A DNA stretch of 64,000 nt from Serpentinimonas barnesii (GCF_000696225.1 NZ_BAWN01000024.1:18539-82538), one strand, 5' to 3'; shown: positions 1-12,510, numbered from the stretch's first letter. Numbers and translations are program-made. The notes: generated from the letters alone by a model not told the origin.

Positions 1-1885
<1,885 letters not shown>

Positions 1886-1889
<4 letters not shown>

Positions 1890-4123
1890 GCTTTAGCCGA
1901 CTGGGCCTTGACCTTGAGCCGCCAGGCGTGCAGCAGCGGCTCGGTGTAGCCGCTGGGCTGCTCGCAGCCCTTGAACACCAAGTCGAGCGCGGCCTGGTAG
2001 GCGGCCCCGTCGGGGTGCGCCAGCAGGCTGCGGTAGGCCGGGTCGGCGGCGTTTTGGGCATCGACCTTGGCCGCCATGCGGGCGAAGGTGGCGCGCACCT
2101 GGGCCTCGCTCACCACCCCGTGCAGCAGCCAGTTGGCCACGTGCTGGCTGGAGATGCGCAGCGTGGCGCGGTCTTCCATCAGGCCGATGTCGTTGATGTC
2201 GGGCACCTTGGAGCAGCCCACGCCCTGGTCCACCCAGCGCACCACATAGCCCAAAATGCCTTGGATGTTGTTGTCGAGCTCGGCCTGCTTGTCGGCCTCG
2301 CTCCAGTTGGGCTGCGCCGCCACCGGCACCGTGAGCAAGCCCTGCAGCAGGGCGGCGCGCTCGGCGTCGGCGTCGATGCGCTCCAGCTCTTGCTGCACCT
2401 CGGCCACATTCACCTGGTGGTAGTGCAGCGCGTGCAAGGTGGCGGCGGTGGGGCTGGGCACCCAGGCGGTGTTGGCACCGGCCTTGGGATGGGCGATTTT
2501 TTGTTTCAGCATCTCGGCCATCAGGTCGGGCATGGCCCACATGCCCTTGCCGATCTGGGCCCGCCCGCGCAAGCCCATCCCCAGGCCCACCAGCACGTTG
2601 TTGCGCTCGTAAGCGGCGATCCAGGCGCTGGACTTCATCTCGCCCTTGCGCACCATGGGGCCAGCCTGCATGGCGGTGTGCATCTCGTCGCCGGTGCGGT
2701 CCAAAAAACCGGTGTTGATGAAGGCCACGCGGCTGGCGGCGGCGGCAATGCAGGCCTTGAGGTTGACGCTGGTGCGCCGTTCTTCGTCCATGATGCCCAG
2801 CTTGACTGTGCTCTCGGGCAGGCCCAGCAAGCGCTCGACGCGGCCAAACAGTTCGGCGGCAAACGCCACTTCCTGCGGCCCGTGCATCTTGGGCTTGACG
2901 ATGTACACGCTGCCGCTGCGGCTGTTGCGGATCGGCTCGCCGCTGGGCAGGCGACCGTGGCCTTGCAGGTCGTGCAAGGCGATGGTGGTGGTCAGCACCG
3001 CATCTAGGATGCCCTCGGGGATTTCGCGCGCCACGCCTGCGGCATCGGTGTAGAGGATGGCCGGGTTGCACATCAGGTGCCCGACGTTGCGCACGAACAG
3101 CAGCGAGCGCCCGTGCAGGCGCAGCTCGCCGCCGTCGGGCCGGGTGTAGCAGCGGTCGGGGTTGAGGCCGCGCGTCAGGCTGATGCCGCCCTTGTCGAAG
3201 GTCTCGGTCAGGTTGCCGCGCAAAATGCCGAGCCAGTTGCGGTAGCCCAGGATTTTGTCTTCGGCATCGACGGCGGCGACCGAATCTTCCAAGTCCAGAA
3301 TGGTCGAGAGCGCCGACTCCAGCACCACGTCGGAGATGCCGGCCGGGTCGGTGCGCCCGATCGTGGCCTGGCGGTCCAGCACGATTTCGATGTGGTTGCC
3401 GTGGTGCTGCAGCAGCAGCGCGCTCGGGGCCTCGGGTGCGCCCCGGTAACCCAGCAGCTGCTGCGGCTGGCGCAGGCCGGTCTGCTGGCCGTCGTCCAGT
3501 CTCACTTGCAGCGCCCCGGCGACGATGCGGTAGCCGCAAGCGTCTTGGTGCGACTCGATCGCCAGCGGGGCGGCTTGGTCTAGGAACTGGCGCGCAAAGG
3601 CGATCACGCGCGCGCCGCGCAGCGGGTTGTAGCCACGGCCGCGCTCGCAGCCCTCGGACTCGGGGATGGCGTCGGTGCCATAGAGCGCGTCGTAGAGCGA
3701 GCCCCAGCGCGCATTGGCGGCATTGAGCGCGTAGCGCGCGTTCAAAATCGGCACCACCAGCTGCGGCCCGGCCTGCAGCGCCAGTTCGGCATCCACATTG
3801 GCCGTGCTGGCGCGCACGCCGCTGGGCGCGGGCACCAGGTAGCCTATGCCTTCGAGGAACGCGCGGTAGGCCGGCATGTCGGTGATCGGGCCGGGGTGGG
3901 CGCGGTGCCAGCGGTCCAGCTCGGCCTGCAGGCGGTCGCGCTCGGCCAGCAGGGCGGCGTTTTTGGGCGCCAGATCGGTGACGATGGCCTCAAAACCGGC
4001 CCAAAAGGGGGCGCTGTCGATGCCGGTGCCGGGCAGCACCTCTTGGTTGACAAAGTCGTACAGGGCGCTGGCAACTTGCAGGCGGCCGGCGGCGGTGCGG
4101 GCGGTGGCGGGGGCGGTGGACAT
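1886..4123 (-). CDS. glcB: Malate synthase G
   Basis: It condenses glyoxylate with acetyl-CoA to malate, closing the glyoxylate bypass or glycolate use. At 745 residues it has the long G-isoform size (E. coli GlcB is about 720). Family segments seen include [15 protein letters not shown], the [13 protein letters not shown] stretch, [16 protein letters not shown] and [16 protein letters not shown]. The start is the ATG at 4121-4123, preceded by GGAG six bases upstream; an upstream extension of 24 codons lacks such a site. A LysR gene diverges from it across 178 bases. No isocitrate lyase or glycolate oxidase gene is adjacent. Confidence 0.97.
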
Positions 4124-4232
4124 GCAAAGCTCCAAAGGATGCGGACAAAGGGTGTATGCGATGGGGCCTACTGTAGGGCATGGCGGGGCCCGCATTGGCG
4201 CGCTGGAGCCACCAGCAGACGTGACTTTTTTG

Positions 4233-4261
4233 TATGCAATAAGGCAAAATCAGCCTGCATA
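4233..4261. promoter_or_regulatory. Inverted repeat in the glcB/LysR divergent promoter
   Basis: TATGCA at 4233-4238 and TGCATA at 4256-4261 form an inverted repeat around a 17-base AT-rich spacer. It lies in the gap between glcB and the divergent LysR gene and next to the LysR start. Position and symmetry fit a LysR-type operator with autoregulation. Binding is inferred, not shown. Confidence 0.4.
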
Positions 4262-4301
4262 ACCTCTGCTTAAGGGATCAATCTCACTGCCAGCCACCGC
4301 C

Positions 4302-5282
4302 ATGGACAAATTCAAAGCCCTGCAGACTCTGGTCGCGGTCGCCACCCGTGGCAGCCTAGCGGCTGCCGCGCGCGCCGAGGGGGTGGCAGCGGCCGTGATC
4401 GGGCGCCGGCTCGACGCGCTGGAGCAACATCTGGGCGTGCGGCTGCTGCTGCGCAGCACCCGGCGTCTGGCGCTCACCACCGAAGGCGCGGCCCTGCTGG
4501 AGCAGGCACAGCGTCTGCTGGCCGAGCTGGCCGAGGCCGAAGCCAGCGTCAGCGCCGGCGGCGCGCGCGCCCAAGGCCATTTGCGCCTCACGGCCCCGGC
4601 CGGCTTTGGGCGCCGCCATGTGGCCCCCCTGTTGCCTGACTTTCGCCAACAGCACCCGCAGGTGTCGCTCTCGCTCAACCTGAGCGACCGCGTCATCGAC
4701 TTGGCCGCCGAGGGCTACGACTGCGCCGTGCGCGTGGGCGATTTGCCCGACTCTGCCTTGGTGAGCGTGCGCCTGGCCGACAACCACCGCCTGTGCGTGG
4801 CCGCCCCCAGCTACGTGCAGCGCCACGGCCAGCCACAGCACCCGACCGACCTGCAGCGCTTCGACTGCCTGGCCCTCACCTCCGAAGCCTCGCAGACGCG
4901 CGGCTGGGCCTTTCGGGCCACGCATGGGCCCCCAGCGGGCTCGGGCACTGCGCCCAACCCCACACTGCTGCACGTGCGCCCGCGTGGTGCGCTCGACTGC
5001 ACCGACGGCCAGGTGCTGTACGACTGGTGCCTGGCTGGCCACGGCATTGCCTGGCGCAGCGCCTGGGAGGTCCAAGCCGACGTGCAGGCCGGGCGCCTGC
5101 TGGAGCTGCTGCCCACCTATGCCGCCCCACCCAGTGGCATCTACGCCGTGTTCCCGCAGCGCAAGCACCTGCCGCTGCGCACCCGAGCGTGGATCGATTT
5201 CCTCAAGGCGCATTACGCCCAGCCGCTGTTTGGCTTGCGCGGTGGCTGGGGCGCAAGCGCTGCGACGCCGGAGCAAGGGTAA
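4302..5282 (+). CDS. LysR-family transcriptional regulator (CrgA/DmlR-like)
   Basis: This is a DNA-binding regulator of 326 residues. The N-terminal winged helix-turn-helix occupies about residues 1-60 (MDKFKALQTLVAVATRGSLA at the start). The LysR substrate-binding region begins near residue 90 with the LRLTAPAGFGRRHVAPLLP type segment. The overall pattern, including the YDCAVRVGDLPDSALV motif, places it in the large CrgA/DmlR subgroup. It is transcribed away from glcB and may control it, which is inference from arrangement only. The effector is unknown. Confidence 0.9.
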   Translation: MDKFKALQTLVAVATRGSLAAAARAEGVAAAVIGRRLDALEQHLGVRLLLRSTRRLALTTEGAALLEQAQRLLAELAEAEASVSAGGARAQGHLRLTAPAGFGRRHVAPLLPDFRQQHPQVSLSLNLSDRVIDLAAEGYDCAVRVGDLPDSALVSVRLADNHRLCVAAPSYVQRHGQPQHPTDLQRFDCLALTSEASQTRGWAFRATHGPPAGSGTAPNPTLLHVRPRGALDCTDGQVLYDWCLAGHGIAWRSAWEVQADVQAGRLLELLPTYAAPPSGIYAVFPQRKHLPLRTRAWIDFLKAHYAQPLFGLRGGWGASAATPEQG

Positions 5283-5392
5283 GTCCCGATGGTGAATTGA
5301 ATTTGCAAAGCTAGCATTTAATACCCTTACACCTACAGGTATCAGGTGCAGGGCCTTCAATTTGTCCACCCACCACATGCCGGAGCCCCCTC

Positions 5393-6667
5393 ATGAGCCC
5401 AACACCTTTGCCACATCCTTCACGGCGCCAGTTGCTGCACGGCGGAGCCGCCGTCGGCTTGGCCTTGCTCGCCACCGGCTGCGCCACCCCAATCGGTACG
5501 GCCAAGGCGCGCGTGGTGGTGGTCGGCGGCGGCTGGGGCGGCATAGGCGCGGCGCGCACGCTGGCCGAGAGTGGCCAAGTCGAGGTGACGATGCTGGAAC
5601 CCCACCCCAGCTTCATGTCCAGCCCCATGAGCGCGCTCTACATCGCGGGCTTGAAGCCCCTGAGCTACCTCAACCACAGCTACCGCAACGTCGATCGCAC
5701 CGGGGTGCGCCGGGTGCGCGAGCGCGCCACCGCAATCGACCGCAGCGCGCGCTTTGTGCAGACCGAAACCCAGCGCCTGCCCTACGACTACCTGGTGCTC
5801 TCGCCCGGGATTGAATACATGGAAGAAAGCCTGCCCGGCTATGCCGAAGGCCGCGACCGACTGCCGGTGGGCTTTCGGGCCTTCGAGCACGAAGCGGTGC
5901 GCCAGCAGGCCGACGCCTTCCTGAGCCAAGGCGGGATTTACGTCATGACAGTGCCCCGGCCACCGTACCGCTGCCCGCCTGCCGCCTACGAGCGCGCCTG
6001 CATGCTCGCCGAGCAGATGCAGCGCCGCCGCACCCGGGGCAAGATCGTCATCGTCGATGCCAACTCCGACCCAACCCCGGCCCCCACCGCGCGCTCCATC
6101 GTACACGCCATGGAGACGCTTTACCCGAACGAAATCGAGTACCGGCGCGACCTCGTGCCCTCGCGCATCGACGCCGCACGGCGCGTCCTGAGCACCCCTG
6201 AGGGCGACATCAACTACACCGTGGCCAACATCATTCCCCCCATGCGCGCCCCGGGCCTGATCCGTCAGGCCGGCTTGGGGGAGCGCTGGGCCAGCGTGCA
6301 TCTGCCGAGCTTTCGCAGCACGGCCGACCCCTTGGTCTATGTCATCGGCGACGCCCAAGGCTCCATCCTGCCCAAGAGCGGACACGTGGCCCACGGGGCC
6401 GGCATGCAGGTGGCCAAGGAAATCCTGGGGCTGGTCGCCGGCCGTCCGGAGCCGGCTCCGGCACCCGGCACCACGGTGGCGCTGCCGGGCGGCATCTGCT
6501 GGGCCAAGGTGAATGAAAAGTCGGCCATCATGGTCAACGTCTCGGCCAGCATGCAAATCGGGCAGGCGGCGCGCCTGAGCTTCGAGGTCGATCCGCAGCA
6601 CAACGCGCGCTCCAAACAGGGCTCGCTCGAATGGGCCCAGCTGATGTGGGGCACGATGCTCGGCTGA
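5393..6667 (+). CDS. Flavocytochrome c sulfide dehydrogenase-type flavoprotein (FccB/SoxF-like)
   Basis: This periplasmic FAD oxidoreductase of 424 residues belongs to the sulfide dehydrogenase flavoprotein family. A twin-arginine-like start (SRRQLLHGG) is followed by LLATGC, so export with possible lipidation is likely. The FAD-binding motif VVVVGGGWGG follows near residue 40. Cys194 (YRCPPAAYERAC) and Cys369 (GGICWAK) match the redox-active disulfide pair of the family. The C-terminal FCSD segment is present. No diheme cytochrome subunit gene lies beside it, so the electron acceptor is not evident. The start ATG has GGAG ten bases upstream. Confidence 0.85.
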   Translation: MSPTPLPHPSRRQLLHGGAAVGLALLATGCATPIGTAKARVVVVGGGWGGIGAARTLAESGQVEVTMLEPHPSFMSSPMSALYIAGLKPLSYLNHSYRNVDRTGVRRVRERATAIDRSARFVQTETQRLPYDYLVLSPGIEYMEESLPGYAEGRDRLPVGFRAFEHEAVRQQADAFLSQGGIYVMTVPRPPYRCPPAAYERACMLAEQMQRRRTRGKIVIVDANSDPTPAPTARSIVHAMETLYPNEIEYRRDLVPSRIDAARRVLSTPEGDINYTVANIIPPMRAPGLIRQAGLGERWASVHLPSFRSTADPLVYVIGDAQGSILPKSGHVAHGAGMQVAKEILGLVAGRPEPAPAPGTTVALPGGICWAKVNEKSAIMVNVSASMQIGQAARLSFEVDPQHNARSKQGSLEWAQLMWGTMLG

Positions 6668-6696
6668 GGGCCAGCAGAGCCGCTGCGGCTGCACAC

Positions 6697-7344
6697 TCAA
6701 AACAGGCTGTGCAGCAGCAGCCCCGCCATGCCCCACATCATCAACGCCACCACGCCGTCGAGGGCGCGCCACAGGCGCAGCGAATTGAGCCGCTGCCCAA
6801 GCCAAAACGCCGCCCCACCCAACAGCAAAAACCACAGCAGCGAGGCGGTGGCCGCGCCCAAGCCAAAGTCGGGGCCGGCGGCACCCCATGCCAGCGAGGC
6901 GCTGCCGATCAGCACCGCCGTGTCGAGCCAGGCATGCGGGTTCAGCCACGAAAAAGCCAGCGCGGCCAGCACGGCTTGACGGCGCGAAATCGGGGCCGAC
7001 GCTGCCGAAGTTGCCCCCATACCCACCGGGCCTGCAGCAGCCGTGGGCGGCTGCCAAGCGCGCTGAAACGCAAGCCAACCGTAAATCAGCAAAAACACCA
7101 CCCCGGCCCCCACCAGCGCGCCGTGCAGCTTGTCCGACAAACCGCCCAACTGCGCCAGCCCCAGCACCCCGAGGGCGATCAGCGCCAGGTCGGCCAGCAC
7201 GCACACCGCCACCGTCAGCCCCACGTGCTGGCGCTGCAGGCCCATGCGCAGCACATGGGCGTTCTGCGGCCCGATCGCCATGATCAGCGACAGGCTCAGC
7301 AGCAGGCCGGCGGCAAAGGCCGGGGTGGACAGGGTCAGGGTCAC
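6697..7344 (-). CDS. argO: LysE/ArgO-family amino acid exporter
   Basis: This is an inner-membrane exporter of 215 residues with about six hydrophobic helices. The family signature GPQNAHVLRMGL sits near residue 23 and SWLNPHAWLDT in the second half. Known members export L-arginine or lysine. I chose the GTG at 7342-7344 as start because GGAGAG precedes it by about seven bases and it places the first helix at the N-terminus; a longer ATG start would add 26 unlikely residues. An ArgP/LysG-type regulator diverges from it, the usual partner. Confidence 0.88.
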   Translation of the reverse strand: MTLTLSTPAFAAGLLLSLSLIMAIGPQNAHVLRMGLQRQHVGLTVAVCVLADLALIALGVLGLAQLGGLSDKLHGALVGAGVVFLLIYGWLAFQRAWQPPTAAAGPVGMGATSAASAPISRRQAVLAALAFSWLNPHAWLDTAVLIGSASLAWGAAGPDFGLGAATASLLWFLLLGGAAFWLGQRLNSLRLWRALDGVVALMMWGMAGLLLHSLF

Positions 7345-7487
7345 GCAAACTCTCCAGCAAGGGCAGGCAAGGGCAGGGGGTTGCAGCCAATCAAGGCCTA
7401 GGCAGGCACGGCGGCCAAACACCCGAGGCGCGCAAGTGGCAGCGCCTGCGCTTGAGTGTGCCCCAAGCCACAGCCTGGTTTAGTAGA

Positions 7488-7517
7488 TTTAAATTAAATT
7501 GATTCGATTAAATTTAA
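7488..7517. promoter_or_regulatory. AT-rich dyad between argO and argP
   Basis: An AT-only near-palindrome made of a TTAAATTAAAT arm and an ATTAAATTTAA arm around a short centre stands out from the GC-rich surroundings. It lies between the divergent exporter and its LysR-type regulator. ArgP and LysG family proteins bind dyads in such positions. Assignment as their operator and promoter region is inference. Confidence 0.45.
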
Positions 7518-7641
7518 CTTGATAAAATGTGCGGGTCGGGGCTGTTGGGCTGCCCTACCCATGCCCTACTGGTTCGTCTGCTCCCACTCCTGCACCCGCC
7601 GCCTCGTCCGCACGTCCCTACCCGCCACCGCCTGCCCACCC

Positions 7642-8568
7642 ATGCTCGACCCGCGCCAACTGCAAGCCCTCAGCGCCGTGGTCGAGCAGCGCAGCTTTGC
7701 CGCCGCCGCCCACGGCCTGTCGCTCACGGTGGCGGCGGTGTCCTTGCGCATCAAGGCGCTGGAGGAGTCGCTCGGCCAGCGCCTGCTGGTGCGCGGCAAA
7801 CGGGTGCGCCCCACCGCCGCCGGGCAAAGCCTGCTGGCGCACGCCAAGCGGGTGCAACTGATGGAGGCCGATTTGCTGGGGGCGCTTGCGGGATCGGCCC
7901 CGGGGCTGCAGCAGCGCGCGCACTGGCACAGCCTGTCGGTGGCGGTGAATGCCGATTCGGTGGCGAGCTGGTTCCTGCCCGGCGTCGCGCCCCTGTTGCT
8001 GCAGCAGCGCCTGCTGCTCGACGTCTGGATCGACGACCAGGACCACACCCACGACGCGCTGCACAGCGGCGAGGTGCTGGGCTGCGTCAGCACCTTGGCG
8101 CAAGCCATGCCCGGCTGCCGGGCCGAGCCGCTGGGCACCATGCGCTACCGCTGCGTGGCCACGCCCGAGGTGGCGCAGCGCAGCCACCATCCCGCCGGGG
8201 CGCTCTCGGTGCACCGCTTGCTGGAGTGGCCGGCCGTGATTTTCAACCGCAAAGACGCGCTGCAAGACCGCTTTCTGGCGCAGCACTTCGGCCTGCACCA
8301 GGCGCACTACCCGCGCCACTTCGCCCCGGCCATCGACGCCTTCGAGGCCGCGATCGAACTCGGGCTGGGCTGGGGCATGGTGCCCGAACTGCATCTGCAG
8401 CGCCGCCCAGCCAGCGCCACGCCGCTGGTGGACTTGCTGCCCGGGGCCACGGTCGAGGTGGCGCTGTACTGGCACCACTGGGCGCACGAGCCACTCAGCG
8501 CGCAGCGCCTGACCGAAGCCGTCAAAGCCGCGGCGGCGGCGGCGCTGGGACCTGTGCTGCCGGGCTGA
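7642..8568 (+). CDS. argP: LysR-family regulator of arginine export, ArgP/LysG type
   Basis: This regulator of 308 residues has an N-terminal winged helix-turn-helix (MLDPRQLQALSAVVEQRSFA at the start) and an ArgP-like effector domain containing WFLPGVAPLL and the DDQDHTHDAL segment. ArgP senses arginine and lysine and activates argO. The divergent argO partner at 6697-7344 supports this role. The ATG at 7642 fits the usual family N-terminus; an open frame extends 41 codons further upstream but through non-family sequence. Confidence 0.85.
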   Translation: MLDPRQLQALSAVVEQRSFAAAAHGLSLTVAAVSLRIKALEESLGQRLLVRGKRVRPTAAGQSLLAHAKRVQLMEADLLGALAGSAPGLQQRAHWHSLSVAVNADSVASWFLPGVAPLLLQQRLLLDVWIDDQDHTHDALHSGEVLGCVSTLAQAMPGCRAEPLGTMRYRCVATPEVAQRSHHPAGALSVHRLLEWPAVIFNRKDALQDRFLAQHFGLHQAHYPRHFAPAIDAFEAAIELGLGWGMVPELHLQRRPASATPLVDLLPGATVEVALYWHHWAHEPLSAQRLTEAVKAAAAAALGPVLPG

Positions 8569-8627
8569 AGTCGGCCAGACCCGGCACGCACGCTGCGGCT
8601 GGCCCCGACAAGCCCTAAAATCCCCCC

Positions 8628-10331
8628 ATGCTCAGTGTCAAATCCGAACTGCTCGCTGCCTTGGCGCACGAGCTGGAACGCCTCGCCCCCGGTGCCGCCC
8701 ACTTGGCGCGCTTCGAGTCGCCCAAGCTCGCCGCGCACGGCGACTGGGCCTGCACCGCCGCCATGCCGCTGGCCAAGCAGCTCAAAACCAACCCGCGCCA
8801 GCTGGCGCAGCAACTGGTGTCGGCACTGCAGGCGCAGCCGGCCTTTGGGCGCTGGGTGCAGGGGCTGGAGATCGCCGGCCCGGGCTTCATCAACCTGCGC
8901 CTGCAGCCCGCCGCCCAGCAGCAGGTGCTGCGCGAGGTGTTGCAGGCTGGGGCGCACTACGGTCAGCAGCCCAGCAACGGCCAGCGCGTGCTGGTCGAGT
9001 TCGTCTCGGCCAACCCGACCGGGCCGCTGCACGTCGGGCATGCGCGCCAGGCCGCCCTGGGCGATGCCATCTGCAACTTGCTGCACAGCCAAGGCTGGCA
9101 GGTGCACCGCGAGTTTTATTACAACGATGCCGGGGTGCAGATCGAAACGCTGGCGCGCAGCGTGCATTTGCGCGCCCAAGGCCGCAAACCGGGCGACCCC
9201 GACTGGCCCGAGGCCGCCTACAACGGCGAATACATCGCCGACATCGCCGCCGGCTTTCTGGCGCGCCAGACCGTGCGCGCCGACGACCGCAGCTACAGCG
9301 CCAGCGGCGACCCGACCGACCTCGACGGCATGCGCGAGTTTGCCGTGGCTTGGCTGCGCCACGAACAAGACCTGGACCTGCAGGCGCTGGCGGTGCGCTT
9401 CGACCAGTACTACCTCGAATCCAGCCTCTACAGCAGCGGCCGGGTGGCGCAGACGGTGCAGCGCTTGGTCGAATCCGGCCACACCTACGAGCAAGACGGC
9501 GCGCTGTGGCTGCGCAGCACCGCTTTTGGCGACGACAAAGACCGGGTCATGCGCAAGTCCGCCACCGTGGCGGCCGACGGCAGCCCGATCGAGGGCGGCT
9601 ACACCTACTTCGTGCCCGATGTGGCCTACCACATCGCCAAATGGGAGCGCGGCTACACCAAGGTGGTCAACATCCAGGGCAGCGACCACCACGGCACCAT
9701 TGCGCGCGTGCGCGCTGGGCTGCAAGCGGCTGGGGTCGGCATCCCGAGCGGCTACCCCGACTACGTGCTGCACACCATGGTGCGCGTGCTGCGCGGCGGG
9801 CAAGAGGTGAAAATCTCCAAGCGCGCCGGCAGCTACGTGACACTGCGCGACCTGATCGACTGGACCAGCCGCGACGCGGTGCGCTTTTTCCTGCTCTCGC
9901 GCAAGCCCGACACCGAATACACCTTCGACGTCGATCTGGCGGTGCAACAAAACAACGACAACCCGGTTTACTACGTGCAATACGCCCACGCCCGCATCTG
10001 CTCGGTGCTGGCGGCTTGGGGCGGTGCGCCCGAGCATTTGCAAACCGTGGACCTCAGCCCCCTGCAAGGCCCGCAAGCGCAGGCGCTGCTGCGCCTGTTG
10101 GCGCGCTACCCCGAGGTGCTGAGCCACGCCGCCGCCGATTTTGCCCCGCACGACGTGAGTTTTTACCTGCGCGAGCTGGCCGCCGCCTACCACAGCTACT
10201 ACGACGCCGAGCGGATTTTGGTCGATGACCCGCTGCTCAAACACGCCCGCTTGGCACTGGTTGCAGCCACCGCCCAAGTGCTGCACAATGGACTGGCGCT
10301 GCTCGGAGTGAGCGCGCCCGAGAAGATGTGA
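8628..10331 (+). CDS. argS: Arginyl-tRNA synthetase
   Basis: It charges tRNA-Arg with arginine. The class I HIGH motif appears as HVGH at about residues 135-138 ([15 protein letters not shown]). The second motif is the ArgRS variant KISKRAG near residue 394. The N-terminal tRNA-binding Add-1 domain, with [16 protein letters not shown], and the C-terminal anticodon-binding domain are complete in 567 residues, normal for the family. It sits with argO and argP, and its stop overlaps the next start (TGATG). Confidence 0.97.
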   Translation: MLSVKSELLAALAHELERLAPGAAHLARFESPKLAAHGDWACTAAMPLAKQLKTNPRQLAQQLVSALQAQPAFGRWVQGLEIAGPGFINLRLQPAAQQQVLREVLQAGAHYGQQPSNGQRVLVEFVSANPTGPLHVGHARQAALGDAICNLLHSQGWQVHREFYYNDAGVQIETLARSVHLRAQGRKPGDPDWPEAAYNGEYIADIAAGFLARQTVRADDRSYSASGDPTDLDGMREFAVAWLRHEQDLDLQALAVRFDQYYLESSLYSSGRVAQTVQRLVESGHTYEQDGALWLRSTAFGDDKDRVMRKSATVAADGSPIEGGYTYFVPDVAYHIAKWERGYTKVVNIQGSDHHGTIARVRAGLQAAGVGIPSGYPDYVLHTMVRVLRGGQEVKISKRAGSYVTLRDLIDWTSRDAVRFFLLSRKPDTEYTFDVDLAVQQNNDNPVYYVQYAHARICSVLAAWGGAPEHLQTVDLSPLQGPQAQALLRLLARYPEVLSHAAADFAPHDVSFYLRELAAAYHSYYDAERILVDDPLLKHARLALVAATAQVLHNGLALLGVSAPEKM

Positions 10332-10987
10332 TGCCCGCCCATCCACAACCCGCAAGCCACACCCAGCCCCTGATGCACACCCATCCCCATACCCGCCATC
10401 GCGGCAGCACGCTGCTGGGTTTTGCCGCCGGCTTGCTGGTGGGCTTGGCGCTGGCGCTGGTGGTGGCGCTTTACGTCACCCGATCGGCCACACCCCTCGA
10501 AGACCGCAACGCCCAAGGGCCCGTGCCCTCGGCCGCCCAAGAGGCCGAACAGAACCGCAACTGGAACCCCAACGCCGGGCTCTCGACCCGCCCCGTCAGT
10601 CCGGCCGCTCTGCCCGAGGCTGCGGCACCAACCACGCCGGCAGGCCCAGCCCCCGGCGCCGCCACGCCCGCCGACCCGCTGGCCCAGTTGATCGAACAGC
10701 GCACCGCCGCTGCGGCCCCTCCTGCAGCCCCTGCTGCGGCTGCAGCCGCTGGCATCAGCTATTTCGTGCAAGCCGGTGCCTTTGGCAGCGCCGAGGAGGC
10801 GCAAGCCCAGCGCGCCCGGCTCGCCATGTTGGGCTTGGAGGCCAGTGTGAGCGAGCGCACGCAAGACGGCCGATCGTTGTTCCGGGTCCGGCTGGGGCCC
10901 TTTGCCACCCAAGCCGAGGCCGACGCCGTCGGTCAGCGCCTGCAGGCGCAAAATGTGGAAACCGCACTGGTGCGGGTGGCGCGCTAA
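10331..10987 (+). CDS. SPOR-domain protein (FtsN-like)
   Basis: This is a bitopic membrane protein of 218 residues. A cytoplasmic His-rich start leads to one transmembrane helix at about residues 27-50 (LLGFAAGLLVGLALALVVAL). A Pro/Ala-rich periplasmic linker follows, then a SPOR domain from about residue 142 (YFVQAGAFGSAEEAQAQRAR). SPOR domains bind septal peptidoglycan lacking stem peptides, so a division role is likely. The ATG overlaps the argS stop; a GTG one codon earlier is also possible. Confidence 0.88.
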   Translation: MPAHPQPASHTQPLMHTHPHTRHRGSTLLGFAAGLLVGLALALVVALYVTRSATPLEDRNAQGPVPSAAQEAEQNRNWNPNAGLSTRPVSPAALPEAAAPTTPAGPAPGAATPADPLAQLIEQRTAAAAPPAAPAAAAAAGISYFVQAGAFGSAEEAQAQRARLAMLGLEASVSERTQDGRSLFRVRLGPFATQAEADAVGQRLQAQNVETALVRVAR

Positions 10988-11102
10988 GCCCGCCCGCACG
11001 CCAGTTGCAACGGCCGGTAAACACGCGGAACTTCAAGGCCCCACCTTCAGCCTCAGACTGGGCAGCCCCCAGGGCTTGCCCGATTCAGATCAAGGACGCA
11101 CC

Positions 11103-11756
11103 ATGCACAGACGCCAATTTTCTCAAGCCTTGGCCGGCCTAGGCGGCCTCGTTGCCACCGGCAGTGCGATGCCACTGGGGGCCCAAACCCCAGCCGCAGC
11201 CCAGGCTTTTCGCGAAGGCACGCACTACCGCCGCTTGCGCCAACCGGCCCCAGTCGATGCACCGGCCGGCCGCATCGAGGTGCTGGAGTTTTTTGCCTAC
11301 ACCTGCATCCACTGCTACAACTTTGTGCCCGTTTTCAAAGCCTGGAAGCGGACCGTGCCCGCCGACGTGGTGGTGCGCCATGTGCCGGTCGGCTTCACGC
11401 CCGAGTTCGAGCCGCTGCAGCGGCTGTTCTACACCCTGGAGGCCATGGGCCGCTTGGATAGCCACCACGAGCGCGTGTTCCAGGCCATCCACGGCACCCA
11501 GCGCCAACGCCTGCACAACGCCGAGACCATTGCCCAATGGGCCGCCAGCGCCGGGCTGGACCGGGCCCAGTTCACCCAAACCTACAACTCCTTTGCCGTG
11601 GTGGGCCGGGTGCGCCGCGCCACCCAGTTGCAAGACGCCTACCAAGTCGAGGGCACACCAGCGCTGGGCATAGCCGGGCGCTTCTACATCCCCGGCCAAG
11701 CCCAGCGCACGGTGCAGGTGGCCGACGCCCTGATCGCGCGGGTGCGGCGCGGCTGA
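11103..11756 (+). CDS. dsbA: Thiol:disulfide interchange protein, DsbA type
   Basis: This periplasmic oxidant introduces disulfides into exported proteins. An N-terminal signal (HRRQFSQALAGLGG up to GAQ) precedes a thioredoxin fold. The active site is CIHC at about residues 71-74 (FFAYTCIHCYNF), and the cis-proline loop is VEGTPALGI. Length is 217 residues. The start ATG lies in a typical signal-peptide context. No dsbB is nearby. Confidence 0.93.
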   Translation: MHRRQFSQALAGLGGLVATGSAMPLGAQTPAAAQAFREGTHYRRLRQPAPVDAPAGRIEVLEFFAYTCIHCYNFVPVFKAWKRTVPADVVVRHVPVGFTPEFEPLQRLFYTLEAMGRLDSHHERVFQAIHGTQRQRLHNAETIAQWAASAGLDRAQFTQTYNSFAVVGRVRRATQLQDAYQVEGTPALGIAGRFYIPGQAQRTVQVADALIARVRRG

Positions 11757-11859
11757 GGCGGCACCGGACCTTGGGTGGTGTCAATTCGTGGAGGTTGCGC
11801 ATGGCCTTGCGCGCCGGCTGTGGCTACAATGCCTGCATCGCTTGATTGATGCAATTTTC

Positions 11860-12510
11860 GTGCCCACCCACACCGCCCCCACCCCCCGCCCCAAGGCTGC
11901 CCCGCACTGGCGTGCGCTAGGGCTGGCCTTGCTTCTGGCGTGCTTGGGCGCACCCGCGCTGGCGCAGCCGAGTGATCGCGAACAACCCATGCTGATCGAG
12001 GCCGATGCCCTCCAGCACGACCAAGCTGGGCAAGTCAGCGTTTTCACTGGCAACGTGGTGATCACTCAGGGCACGCTGGTGCTGCGCGGCCAGCGCGCCG
12101 AGTTGCGCCAAGACGCCCAAGGCAATCAGTCGGGTGTGCTGCAAGGCGCACCCGGTCAGCGCGCCTTTTTCCGCCAGCAACGCCCGGGGTTGAACGAACT
12201 GCTCGAAGGCGAGGCCCTGCGCATCGAGTACGACGCTGCCACAGGCAACCTGCGCTTGGTCGACCAGGCCGTGCTGCGCCGACTGCGCGACGGCGCCTTG
12301 AGCGACCAAGCCAGCGGCAGCCTGATCGTGGTCAACCGCCTGACCGAGCGCTTCACCGTAGACGGCGGCCCGGCGGCGCGCACCCCCGAGAACCCGGCTG
12401 GCCGCGTGCGCGCGCTCATCACCCCGCGCCCGGCCGCTGCCCCGGCAGCGCCCGCCGCCCCCGCCGCCGCTCCGCTTCAAACCAGCCCGCAACTGGAGCC
12501 GCGCCGATGA
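11860..12510 (+). CDS. lptA: Lipopolysaccharide transport periplasmic protein LptA
   Basis: LptA bridges the periplasm and carries LPS from LptC to LptD. A signal sequence ending around APALAQ is followed by the OstA-like beta-jellyroll core ([35 protein letters not shown]). The C-terminus is Pro/Ala-rich. I chose the GTG at 11860 as start, giving 216 residues and a short basic n-region; an ATG 24 codons upstream is possible. The ATGA overlap with lptB shows translational coupling. The usual upstream lptC and kdsC are not next to it. Confidence 0.9.
   Translation: MPTHTAPTPRPKAAPHWRALGLALLLACLGAPALAQPSDREQPMLIEADALQHDQAGQVSVFTGNVVITQGTLVLRGQRAELRQDAQGNQSGVLQGAPGQRAFFRQQRPGLNELLEGEALRIEYDAATGNLRLVDQAVLRRLRDGALSDQASGSLIVVNRLTERFTVDGGPAARTPENPAGRVRALITPRPAAAPAAPAAPAAAPLQTSPQLEPRR

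Noticed and set aside
1893..3539. 548-codon frame inside glcB on the same strand in another phase
   Set aside because: The glcB frame carries all malate synthase motifs; the alternative is Arg/Ala/Pro-rich and lacks any.
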